From assembly GCA_024637215.1 (NCBI GenBank), contig JAGXFM010000017.1, positions 1 through 39,851 of the forward strand: 39,851 bases of DNA, in the 5' to 3' direction. The first letter of the stretch is position 1. Each line of letters opens with the position of its first letter. This stretch comes from Sulfuricurvum sp. (GTDB lineage: Bacteria; Campylobacterota; Campylobacteria; Campylobacterales; Sulfurimonadaceae). Both the position numbers and the translations under genes were made by a program. Positions 33,750 through 39,851 of this stretch are shown piece after piece. The notes beneath the pieces were generated by a model. That model saw nothing but the letters and a program-made list of their open reading frames with translations, was not told the origin of the DNA and made no database searches.

Positions 33750-34486
33750 AGCAACTCGTAGCATACATTACCGCAGGTTATCCCGATAAAAATTTTACCG
33801 TTGATTTAGCATTGGCACTCGGCGAAAACGGTGTCGACACGTTAGAACTCGGCGTTCCGTTTTCCGATCCCGTCGCGGACGGTCCTGTCATCGAAGCGGC
33901 GAACGAGCATGCGCTTGAGGCGGGATTTCGGTTTGCCGATATTTTTGATATCTCCGCGCGTATTGCCCCTAAAATCGATACTTTATGGATGGGTTATTTT
34001 AATCCGTTTTACCAATACGGCATGGAAGCGTTACTGGATCAGGCAAAGAGTGTCGGGGTGAACGGTCTTATTATCCCTGACGTTCCGTACGAAGAGGCAA
34101 AAAATTATCATAACCTTTTTGAAGCACGTGGATTAGCCAACATCACCTTCGTCGCCCCGACCGATGGAGAAGCCCGCATCGCTACGATCACCGCCGAAGC
34201 CCGCAAGTTTATCTACCTCGTCGCCTATGCGGGGATCACGGGAAGCGGAAAAGCGGAAGATTTGGCTCCGACCTTAGAGCTGATTAAACGCCACACGCAG
34301 ACGCCGGTCTATGTCGGTTTCGGGGTTAACGAGAAAACCGCCCGTGAAAAAGTACAAGGGGCAGACGGTGTTATCGTCGGTTCCGCAATCGTCAATCTCC
34401 TTTTGGACAAGACGCTAAACAACACCCAAAAAATAGCTAAATGTTGTGAGATAACCCGCAACATCAAATCTCTTATTAACGAATAG
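33746..34486 (+). CDS. trpA: TrpA, tryptophan synthase alpha subunit
   Basis: This 246-residue TIM-barrel protein cleaves indole-3-glycerol phosphate to indole, which passes to TrpB. Motifs present are YITAGYPD, the catalytic Glu in DTLELGVPFSDPVADGPVIE, IIPDVPYEEA, AYAGITGSGK and VYVGFGVNEK. The start is GTG, inside the end of the Hpt gene. No other trp gene is in the window, so trpA is detached from the rest of the pathway. It is followed by 38 bases and then tmRNA. Confidence 0.96.
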   Translation: MKQLVAYITAGYPDKNFTVDLALALGENGVDTLELGVPFSDPVADGPVIEAANEHALEAGFRFADIFDISARIAPKIDTLWMGYFNPFYQYGMEALLDQAKSVGVNGLIIPDVPYEEAKNYHNLFEARGLANITFVAPTDGEARIATITAEARKFIYLVAYAGITGSGKAEDLAPTLELIKRHTQTPVYVGFGVNEKTAREKVQGADGVIVGSAIVNLLLDKTLNNTQKIAKCCEITRNIKSLINE

Positions 34487-34524
34487 AGATATATAATACG
34501 ATTCTAACTTCGGTTATCTACTGT

Positions 34525-34896
34525 GGGGGCGACATGGCTTCGACTGGATCAAGAAGGTTTAGGTTGCATCGCCGGACTGAGCAGCTCCGTTATACGGCTC
34601 ACACTTGCTTAAACGCAAACAACACTAATTACCGTCCTGCTTACGCTGTAGCGTAAGTTTAATTTAATTTAGGACTGCGCTACCTTCCTATGCTATAACT
34701 GGAAGGGCTTGGCGTATAACCCCTGTGATAGCTATATTCTTGGAGTGTCTCGGACTTGAATGAATTTAGAGAATTGGATGATGTAGCTTTGCACGTTGTG
34801 TGATAGTCATCTGAAAAACAAACAACGTTACTAAGCATGTAGACGCCTTTACAATCTTGGTTTAGGACTCCGGTTCAATCCCGGACGCCTCCACCA
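34525..34896 (+). ncRNA. ssrA: tmRNA (transfer-messenger RNA)
   Basis: tmRNA rescues stalled ribosomes and tags the incomplete protein for proteolysis, with SmpB. The 5' end GGGGGCGACATGGCTTCGAC and the 3' T-arm GGTTCAATCC followed by CGCCTCC and ACCA are diagnostic. The first seven bases pair with the last seven before ACCA (one G-U), giving the alanine acceptor stem. CCA is encoded. A TATAAT at 34492-34497 may be the -10 element, implying a short processed leader. The 3' end borders an accessory region, and ssrA genes are frequent integration sites. Confidence 0.96.
34615..34656 (+). other. tmRNA tag-peptide reading frame
   Basis: The resume codon GCA at 34615 opens the tag ANNTNYRPAYAVA, ending in TAA at 34654-34656. 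Its start ANN and the PAYA core match known Campylobacterota tags, such as Campylobacter ANNVKFAPAYAKAA as I recall it. The end AVA replaces the more usual AKAA. Confidence 0.88.
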
Positions 34897-34942
34897 AAAC
34901 TTCAAATTCTTTCCCTATATAATAATCAAGCAAAAATGAAGT

Positions 34943-35035
34943 TGAATACATGCCCCCTATTTTAAAAAGTAGCTTGTCCCCTTTAGCCATCACTTAACTA
35001 TAAAGTGAAGAATGAATACCTGACCCCTATTTTTT
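34943..35035. repeat. Cluster of three related repeat units, left border of accessory segment
   Basis: TGAATACATGCCCCCTATTTT (34943-34963) and TGAATACCTGACCCCTATTTT (35013-35033) are direct copies 70 bases apart. Between them lies AAAAAGTAGCTTGTCCCCTTT (34964-34984) and a small palindrome CACTT/AAGTG (34991-35007). All share a CCCC-containing core on this strand. Such units recall short repeats around REP-associated (Y1) transposase relatives, which is inference. Confidence 0.6.
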
Positions 35036-35096
35036 ATACATTTTTTTTTATTGTATAATTTTTGGTAAATTGTAGTTGAGTTTAATAGGAAATTAT

Positions 35097-36431
35097 GTGC
35101 TAAAACCTAAAAATTATTATATAAATAAGAAAAGAGAAAGTTATTCTGGAAATCAAAGAAATCATTCGATTACAGATAAAATCAAAGATATTTCTGAGTC
35201 TGTGTTTAAAATATCATTATTCATTGGAATAGTTATATCTTGGGCTTATTTTTCCTTTTATGTTGGTGTAATGCCTTCATTTACATCCATAGGGGATGTA
35301 ACAGGGTATTTAGTGTTTATTGTTATATGGGCACTTATTACAAGCATCTTAATAATTCTATTATTATTACCAACTCTATTATTGAAACAAATCATTGAAA
35401 ATACAAATATAAAATCAGCATTTGCTATGCGACTAAGCATGTCATACATTGCGCTTGTACCATTAATTTTGTATTTTTTTATACTAGAGGATAACATAAA
35501 ATATACATTGTTTGGAATGACATTTCTACCAGTAATTTTTGTTTATATATTGTATAAAGTATATGGTAAAAATGTAGATTATGAATATTCTGCTCTGTTC
35601 TTCATATATTTTATGTACAGTTTCATTACATTAATGACAATGAATATATTGTATGATCAATCACATACTGTAATTTTTCCATTTTTTTTAGTACTTGTAA
35701 TGTTGTATTATTTTGTGTTAGTTGGCAAATATTCATATAATGGCATTGCTATATTTTCAATAGGATTTTTAATAGCAGTTTCTATTGTTTTAGCACTTTT
35801 TAAAATTGATAATCCGATCATTACAATGCCATTTGAAAAAATGAAAATAGGATATTATAAAGCCGAAATACATTTTAAAAAAGAATTTATAGAACAAGCA
35901 AATCCATTTAAATATAACGATAAAAATATAACATTTGCAAACTTTTTTGTGCTTAGCAGCATAGGTGATGATTACATAGTGCGAGAGTATTATTCTGGTG
36001 GAAGAAAAGGCAAGATAAAAAATAGTCAATCTGAAGATGTGTTTTATCCTATAATTCTTCATCAAGGTGACTATTGGATTAAGCAATACTTTATGAAAGA
36101 TGATTCTTATGATATTTGGAAATCTAATGAAGCAAATGAATTTGAAAGAGTAGACATTAATGATACTGCTTTATCTCTCAAACTATTAGATTTTAAAGAG
36201 TATATTCGTGATCTTAACGATAGAATTTATATAATAAAAAAATCTAATATTGATTATGTGAAGATAGATAATGATGCTTATTCCTATGCTAATACGTCGT
36301 GGATTGATCCAGTTGATCTTGGTTATATTTACCAAACTGCTATAACTGAAGACAGAAATCTATCTGAAAGAATTTTAAAGATTAATTCAATATTGAAATT
36401 GAAAAAGGTTAAAATGTTGATTGATAATTAA
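35097..36431 (+). CDS. Unknown seven-helix membrane protein, AT-rich and probably acquired
   Basis: From GTG 35097 (AGGAA five bases upstream; the in-frame TTG at 35076 is the alternative) the product has 444 residues. After a basic N-terminal tail of about 30 residues come roughly seven hydrophobic helices up to about residue 255 (for example SLFIGIVISWAYFSFYV, LVFIVIWALITSILIILLL, FFLVLVMLYYFVLVG). The C-terminal ~185 residues are soluble, charged and rich in Lys, Asp, Tyr and Ile. I recognise no family. Codon use is extremely A/T-biased, with many AAA, ATA and TTA codons, unlike all neighbours, so horizontal transfer is likely. It is the only gene inside the inverted-repeat-bounded segment. 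Confidence 0.75.
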   Translation: MLKPKNYYINKKRESYSGNQRNHSITDKIKDISESVFKISLFIGIVISWAYFSFYVGVMPSFTSIGDVTGYLVFIVIWALITSILIILLLLPTLLLKQIIENTNIKSAFAMRLSMSYIALVPLILYFFILEDNIKYTLFGMTFLPVIFVYILYKVYGKNVDYEYSALFFIYFMYSFITLMTMNILYDQSHTVIFPFFLVLVMLYYFVLVGKYSYNGIAIFSIGFLIAVSIVLALFKIDNPIITMPFEKMKIGYYKAEIHFKKEFIEQANPFKYNDKNITFANFFVLSSIGDDYIVREYYSGGRKGKIKNSQSEDVFYPIILHQGDYWIKQYFMKDDSYDIWKSNEANEFERVDINDTALSLKLLDFKEYIRDLNDRIYIIKKSNIDYVKIDNDAYSYANTSWIDPVDLGYIYQTAITEDRNLSERILKINSILKLKKVKMLIDN

Positions 36432-36468
36432 GTAAAAATTATTTTATATAAAAATATATATACGAATT

Positions 36469-36489
36469 AAAGGGGACAGGCTACTTTTT
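36469..36489 (-). repeat. Right inverted-repeat border of the accessory segment
   Basis: AAAGGGGACAGGCTACTTTTT is the reverse complement, with one core mismatch, of the unit at 34964-34984. It begins 38 bases after the membrane-protein stop and ends 34 bases before the -35 box of the HTH/Fic module. So it separates two accessory units. Confidence 0.65.
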
Positions 36490-36522
36490 TACTTAATGAT
36501 GACTGTTATAGTTGTGTTTGTC

Positions 36523-36582
36523 TTGACAAAAAGTATCACTTATGATACATTTAGTAAAATAAAAAGTATCAAATATGATACT
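36523..36582 (+). promoter_or_regulatory. Promoter with twin operators for the HTH/Fic module
   Basis: TTGACA (36523-36528), a 17-base spacer and TACATT (36546-36551) form a good vegetative promoter. Two palindromes overlap it: GTATCA-CTTA-TGATAC (36533-36548), between -35 and -10, and AGTATCA-AATA-TGATACT (36565-36582), just downstream. Their centres are 33 bases apart, about three helical turns. This is the expected arrangement for autorepression by the HTH protein encoded next. Confidence 0.75.
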
Positions 36583-36595
36583 AAAAGAAGCCAAT

Positions 36596-36970
36596 ATGTT
36601 TAAATCATTAATCCTATCCGAACTCAAAAAACAAAAAGAGGCTCTATCTATCCCTTATGAGGCTATCGCTACTCGTTCAGGATTAGGGATCGCTACTGTA
36701 AAGCGTGCATTTTCAGGGCATGATATATCACTCGATACGCTCGATAAAATAGCGGTGGCTTTGGGATGTGAGATCGCTATTAAACCAAAACAATCGGCAA
36801 AAGCACTTTATCAAGCACAGATAGAGAAAAAAGCGCATGAGATTGTGAACCGAGTGATTCAAACTTCTGCCCTCGAAAACCAATCTCCGAGAAGCGAAGC
36901 GCAAAACAAAATGTTTTCCCAAGCCAAAGCAATGATCTCTAAAATGCCAAAATCACAAGTTTGGGCATGA
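36596..36970 (+). CDS. HTH antitoxin-like regulator, mobile mystery protein A type
   Basis: From ATG 36596 the product has 124 residues. An XRE-like helix-turn-helix lies at about residues 15-60 (IPYEAIATRSGLGIATVKRAFSG, DISLDTLDKIAVALGCEIAI), followed by a helical tail rich in Lys and Ala. The in-frame ATG at 36575 is rejected because it falls inside the second operator palindrome and lacks a ribosome site. The tail overlaps the Fic gene by four bases. The pair matches the 'mobile mystery protein A and B' arrangement found on mobile regions. It should repress its own promoter and probably restrains the Fic protein. Confidence 0.82.
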   Translation: MFKSLILSELKKQKEALSIPYEAIATRSGLGIATVKRAFSGHDISLDTLDKIAVALGCEIAIKPKQSAKALYQAQIEKKAHEIVNRVIQTSALENQSPRSEAQNKMFSQAKAMISKMPKSQVWA

Positions 36971-37545
36971 TTACGTTTGACAAAGAGGGGGAAACTCCCC
37001 TCGATGATATATCAGGGCTAAAGCTCAAAAAGATTACGACTCGTGCCGAACTGGATGATGCCGAAGCGCAAAATATTCTCAAAGCGTATGTTAAATACAC
37101 TCTTAACCCGTCGGCTCTCAAAAAAGTAACGTTTGATTTGAGTTTTTTCCGTAAACTCCATAAAGAGATGTTCGGGGATGTTTGGAGTTGGGCAGGAGAA
37201 TTTCGTACTACGCAAACCTCTATTGGTATTGAAGCCAATATTATTCATCAACGTTTGTATCAGCTCCAAGATGATCTCAAATATTGGGAGAGCGAATGGG
37301 ATTACCGTGATACGGCGGTACGTCTTCATCATACATTAGTAAAAATTCATCCCTTTCCAAATGGAAACGGTCGATGGGCGCGGCTTGCTACTGATTTATG
37401 GCTTTTAAAGATGGGGTATCAAGCTCTTTCATGGGGTGGGAATATTACCGAAGTGAGTGATGCTCGATCTGCTTATATCGCGTCATTAAAAGAAGCGGAT
37501 CAAGGCAACTATGAACCGCTTAAAAGCTTTATGTTTAGTATTTAA
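36967..37545 (+). CDS. Fic-domain protein, mobile mystery protein B type
   Basis: This 192-residue protein carries the complete Fic motif HPFPNGNGR (catalytic His128) plus FGDVWSWAGEFRTTQ, typical of the mobile mystery protein B family. Fic proteins transfer AMP or related groups from nucleotides onto target proteins, and many act as toxins. ATG 36967 is used, overlapping the antitoxin stop as ATGA; the track-like TTG six bases earlier is unnecessary. Active-site residues look intact, so it is likely functional. I do not see a clear autoinhibitory S/TxxxEG/N helix in either protein, so how it is controlled is open. Codon use is close to the host genome, unlike the membrane gene before it. Confidence 0.88.
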   Translation: MITFDKEGETPLDDISGLKLKKITTRAELDDAEAQNILKAYVKYTLNPSALKKVTFDLSFFRKLHKEMFGDVWSWAGEFRTTQTSIGIEANIIHQRLYQLQDDLKYWESEWDYRDTAVRLHHTLVKIHPFPNGNGRWARLATDLWLLKMGYQALSWGGNITEVSDARSAYIASLKEADQGNYEPLKSFMFSI

Positions 37546-37663
37546 TTCTCATCTATACTAAAACTTCTCTCACTATATTTTTATTCTGTAGCTTCCCCGT
37601 AATTATTTTCCTTTACTATTTAAAAGTTGCTTCTACCCAAGCAGTATAATATTTTTGAATATA

Positions 37664-37692
37664 TTGACACAGAAGTTTTAAAGTGTTACAAT
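37664..37692 (+). promoter_or_regulatory. Near-consensus vegetative promoter
   Basis: TTGACA (37664-37669), 17 bases, TACAAT (37687-37692), 29 bases before the ATG of the small gene at 37722. This is one of the best promoter matches in the window. The rest of the 176-base gap after the Fic gene holds nothing recognisable. Confidence 0.75.
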
Positions 37693-37721
37693 GGGTTCAA
37701 ATTCATTTTTAAGGTTGCAAA

Positions 37722-37961
37722 ATGTTAAACAATGCTAATGAATTACAAGTCAATAAAACGGTAATTAGTCGCTTGAGACAGCTTACGACCAAACATATGA
37801 TTGTTGCGTATCGCGCCAGAATGAGTAATTATGAAATAGCATTGTGCCAAGAGATCAGTGCCATGAGTAAACTTCCCCTGATAGACGTTCTGGAGAAAAT
37901 GGAACTCTTCAAACAAACAAGTGCCCATATTCTCTATAAAAAAGATTTCATGTTTGTTTGA
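37722..37961 (+). CDS. Small conserved-looking cytoplasmic protein of unknown function
   Basis: This 79-residue protein has no signal or membrane helix. It is probably all-helical: VNKTVISRLRQLTTKHMIVAYRARMSNYEIALCQEISAMS, then LIDVLEKMELFK. AAGG lies upstream of the ATG and a near-consensus promoter stands 29 bases before it, so expression is likely. It is a monocistronic gene at the edge of the accessory region. I recognise no family; a small regulator or adaptor is possible but unsupported. Confidence 0.6.
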   Translation: MLNNANELQVNKTVISRLRQLTTKHMIVAYRARMSNYEIALCQEISAMSKLPLIDVLEKMELFKQTSAHILYKKDFMFV

Positions 37962-38055
37962 ATCTCTTTTCTAATCCTTTTCTCCTTTTAAGTGCAATTT
38001 TTAAAATCTTGAATACTATGTCAACTACACTATTTATCCGTAAAAGAGAATTGGA

Positions 38056-38871
38056 ATGAAACGAGTCATAGCCTTAGTAAGTGTAGTATTAATGTTGGGA
38101 GGCTGTGCGCCACAGCCGGAAATACAACAACCTGCCATAATCCCTCCGAAACCGTGTATCAATGCCGCACAGCTCAACGCCTACGGGTATGATCATCTTG
38201 AACGGGTCGCACGTCTGCTGCGCGAGGATAAAAAAAATATTGAGAGCTTCGAAATGTTTATCAATACGATGAAAGGGACGGTTGATAACTACGCCGATAT
38301 GATCAAATCGAGTGTCTACATCAGCAATGTGGTACGATTTTTACCGATTCCGTATGCGGGGGAAGTGTCTAACACTACGAAACTGATTTCCAAAACGCTC
38401 CTCAACCTCGGCGGTGCCGCGAGTGCCTTAAACCGATACAAAAATAGCTCGGAGTATTTTTTAGCGAACTTTGACAAACTGAACCGTTCGACGGCCAAGG
38501 GATCTGAAATCGCGAAATTAGCCCTATACGCCGATACGAAGTTGATGGATGATGCCCAAGACCTTGAAAACGGATTAAAAGAGATCTCTGCTTCCACACA
38601 GATGATGGCGGCAACGACACAAGCCATCGCCGATGCGCTAGAGAGAACCAACGGGTATGTCAATAACGCAAAGAACTTTGTCGGATTTTCAAAGCCTGAA
38701 GGGGAGGATACCTCTACCGTAATTCAGAGCCGAAATTCGATTAACGCACGTATGGGGCAACTCAGTCAAAAAATAGGATCACTGGAAATGAGCGGGAAAT
38801 CACATCGGTTTAATATTGTAAAAGCGCGTATTTATTCGCAGTTGGCAATGCAGTTAGAGGGGTCGAAGTAG
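38056..38871 (+). CDS. Predicted outer- or inner-membrane lipoprotein
   Basis: This 271-residue protein has a lipoprotein signal MKRVIALVSVVLMLGGC with lipobox LGGC (Cys17), followed by a Pro/Gln-rich linker. The mature part is largely helical with long amphipathic stretches (YDHLERVARLLREDKKNIESFEMFINTM, IGSLEMSGKSHRFNIVKARIYSQLAMQLEG) and is probably coiled-coil. No catalytic motif is seen, and no family is recognised. It is lipidated by the Lgt encoded elsewhere in the window. A convergent PhnA gene follows across a terminator-like hairpin. Confidence 0.75.
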   Translation: MKRVIALVSVVLMLGGCAPQPEIQQPAIIPPKPCINAAQLNAYGYDHLERVARLLREDKKNIESFEMFINTMKGTVDNYADMIKSSVYISNVVRFLPIPYAGEVSNTTKLISKTLLNLGGAASALNRYKNSSEYFLANFDKLNRSTAKGSEIAKLALYADTKLMDDAQDLENGLKEISASTQMMAATTQAIADALERTNGYVNNAKNFVGFSKPEGEDTSTVIQSRNSINARMGQLSQKIGSLEMSGKSHRFNIVKARIYSQLAMQLEGSK

Positions 38872-38880
38872 GTTTTAGGT

Positions 38881-38900
38881 GAGGCGATTTGGATCGCCTC
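38881..38900. terminator. Hairpin between convergent genes, probable bidirectional terminator
   Basis: GAGGCGAT, TTGG, ATCGCCTC: a perfect eight-base GC-rich stem with a four-base loop, located 10 bases after the lipoprotein stop and 9 bases after (minus strand) the PhnA stop. T-runs are weak on both sides. The position between two convergent stops supports termination. Confidence 0.65.
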
Positions 38901-38909
38901 GGAGAGTAA

Positions 38910-39479
38910 TTATGCTTTTTTCATAAACGCGGCGACGAGAACGATCGTACTGCCGTTTATTTTTCCCTCAATGTAGCGTGAATCATCGGTAAGACGGATA
39001 TTTTTAACGATGGTTCCCCGTTTGGCGGTGAATCCCGCCCCTTTGACTTCTAAATCTTTGATAAGGGTTACGGTATCCCCCTCGGCGAGAATAGTGCCGT
39101 TGCTGTCGCGTTGGACAACCGCTCCGCCGTCATCGTTAGCCGCGGTGTTAAGCATTCCCGCTTGCGCCCATGATTTTACGTCGTCTTCGAGATACATCAT
39201 ATCGAGCTGATCTTGATCTCCTAACGCCGATAGAAGGCGATACGCCATCACTTGTACGGCGGGAGTTTGGCTCCACATACTATCTGAGAGACAGCGCCAG
39301 TGATCCGAATCGAGGTTTTGAGGATTGGTAATTTGGCTTTTGCAGGTTTCGCAAATGTAGATCGATTGATCGGCAGAGGCATCGCTCGGAGAGACTTCGT
39401 AAATACTCAACCCTTCGGATGCTCCGCATAATTCACAGATATTTCCGCTTCGTTCTTGTAATGTTTGTTCAATACTCAT
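38910..39479 (-). CDS. yjdM: PhnA/YjdM family zinc-ribbon protein
   Basis: This 189-residue protein has an N-terminal zinc ribbon (C15-x2-C18, C43-x2-C46), a middle helical region, and the C-terminal PhnA domain with VQRDSNGTILAEGDTVTLIKDLEVKGAG and GTIVKNIRL, ending in a KK-type tail. Despite the old name, the family is not required for phosphonate breakdown and its molecular role is unclear; the earlier 'alkylphosphonate uptake' label should not be taken literally. The version here has the longer N-terminal ribbon common in many proteobacteria. It is a single-gene unit. Confidence 0.92.
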   Translation of the reverse strand: MSIEQTLQERSGNICELCGASEGLSIYEVSPSDASADQSIYICETCKSQITNPQNLDSDHWRCLSDSMWSQTPAVQVMAYRLLSALGDQDQLDMMYLEDDVKSWAQAGMLNTAANDDGGAVVQRDSNGTILAEGDTVTLIKDLEVKGAGFTAKRGTIVKNIRLTDDSRYIEGKINGSTIVLVAAFMKKA

Positions 39480-39634
39480 AATAACACCTTACTAAATTAA
39501 TAAGCGCATTATAGCGTATCGCTCAATCGCCCCTTTTAAGCGAAACTTTTTGGTGAAATCTATATTAATAGGATACGGTTCGATACTTTGTGAAAATATT
39601 TTGGTCGTTTCCCCACTATTTAGCTTTATTGCTC

Positions 39635-39663
39635 TTGACTTCTTTGATGATTTCCCCTATAAT
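39635..39663 (+). promoter_or_regulatory. Strong vegetative promoter, probably of an rRNA operon
   Basis: TTGACT (39635-39640), a 17-base spacer and TATAAT (39658-39663), preceded by A/T-rich sequence and followed by a C-rich start region. No protein gene follows in the remaining 188 bases. The 39480-39634 stretch contains only the spacer behind yjdM. Confidence 0.75.
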
Positions 39664-39851
39664 TCCCGTCCACAAACGCTGATGAGCCTTGAGTTAAGGT
39701 ATTGAGTTTGAGTTTGCGATCATTGAAAACTAAGTAGGTTAAACGGTTTGGGGCTATGCTTCGAGACGTTGACCTTATGTCAACACAATACAACAACCGT
39801 CTATTTACTTTGGCTGGGGAAACCTAGTCACCAAAAAGTAAAATAGATAAC
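39664..39851 (+). other. Structured untranslated leader, probable rRNA operon leader
   Basis: Stacked hairpins fill this non-coding run. GTTGAC/GTCAAC pairs at 39768-39784. An enclosing ACGGTT/AACCGT stem lies at 39743-39748 and 39795-39800. A long hairpin at 39801-39846 has an inner eight-base stem (39811-39830) closed by a GAAA tetraloop. CATTGAAAAC at 39721-39730 resembles sequences often seen in bacterial rRNA leaders. The contig ends here, as assemblies often do at rRNA operons. Confidence 0.55.

Larger units (their letters stand above)
34964..36489. mobile_element. Candidate non-autonomous mobile segment bounded by inverted repeats
   Basis: The left boundary 34964-34984 and right boundary 36469-36489 are inverted copies of a 21-base unit with one mismatch in the core. 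Between them lie one gene and strikingly AT-rich sequence compared with the surrounding genome. No transposase is inside, and no target duplication was recognised. It sits 68 bases after tmRNA. Confidence 0.45.

Noticed and set aside
34897-37721. Second attachment site duplicating the tmRNA 3' end
   Set aside because: I searched downstream for a copy of the T-arm and CGCCTCCACCA end and saw none within the window, and no integrase gene is present, so an integrated prophage or classical island is not supported.
1-39851. CRISPR array
   Set aside because: No regularly spaced direct repeats with unique spacers were seen; the only tandem repeats are the two 21-base units at 34943 and 35013.

Overview
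The window looks like a chromosomal contig from a sulfur- and hydrogen-oxidising member of the Campylobacterota, close to Sulfuricurvum or Sulfurimonas. This rests on gene content: a complete NiFe-hydrogenase maturation set with its own nickel importer, several sulfide:quinone-oxidoreductase-like flavoproteins, a CetB/CetA-style split energy-taxis receptor and a Campylobacterota-like tmRNA tag. It is inference from recognised families, not from a database search. The first 31 bases are not genomic: they are a Nextera transposase adapter left on the contig end, so hypF is cut by the assembly and not by biology.

Layout. 32-3073: 3'-most part of hypF, then two tandem HyaD/HybD-type endopeptidase homologues, the first of which lacks two of the three nickel ligands. 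3054-3755 (minus): a zinc-ribbon gene resembling an IS1595/ISXO2 transposase. 3848-6056: an ECF-type nickel/cobalt importer (M, N, Q, O). 6079-10453: hypB-C-D-E-A plus a DUF695/RraB-like gene, nearly all overlapping or touching. 10557-11987: a Tat-exported SQR-like flavoprotein. 12140-13649: split energy-taxis receptor with a possible sigma-54 promoter. 13715-16336: pepN. 16374-19555: divergent pair of SQR-like flavoproteins with an AT-rich spacer, plus an unannotated 55-residue membrane peptide behind the second. 19604-20413: a membrane-anchored peptide-deformylase look-alike without catalytic residues. 20482-23508: hybrid histidine kinase convergent with a response regulator. 23696-27992: hemN, a CCG-domain iron-sulfur protein, a HugZ-like protein, a DsrE-like protein and lgt. 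27956-30275 (minus): a Spy-like Met-rich envelope protein, an OmpR-type regulator and a sensor kinase split by an apparent one-base frameshift. 30358-33211 (minus): panB, ruvB, AI-2E-type permease. 33345-34486: lone Hpt protein and trpA. 34525-34896: tmRNA.

The stretch just after tmRNA (about 34900-37960) is accessory: a very AT-rich segment bounded by inverted repeats and carrying one unknown seven-helix membrane protein, then an HTH/Fic module of the 'mobile mystery protein A/B' type with twin operators, then a small orphan gene. The rest is housekeeping or envelope: a lipoprotein, PhnA/YjdM, and finally a strong promoter followed by a highly structured leader that probably belongs to an rRNA operon beginning just beyond the window.

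How the parts fit: nickel enters through CbiMNQO, is held by the His-rich HypB and delivered with HypA, while HypF/C/D/E build the Fe(CN)2CO centre and the HyaD-like protein trims the large subunit; the hydrogenase itself is off-window. The SQR-like flavoproteins would feed sulfide electrons to the quinone pool, and the Cet receptor would steer cells by redox state. The most interesting leads are the deformylase pseudoenzyme, the inverted-repeat-bounded unit behind tmRNA, the degenerate protease partner, the 55-residue SQR companion, and the split kinase.
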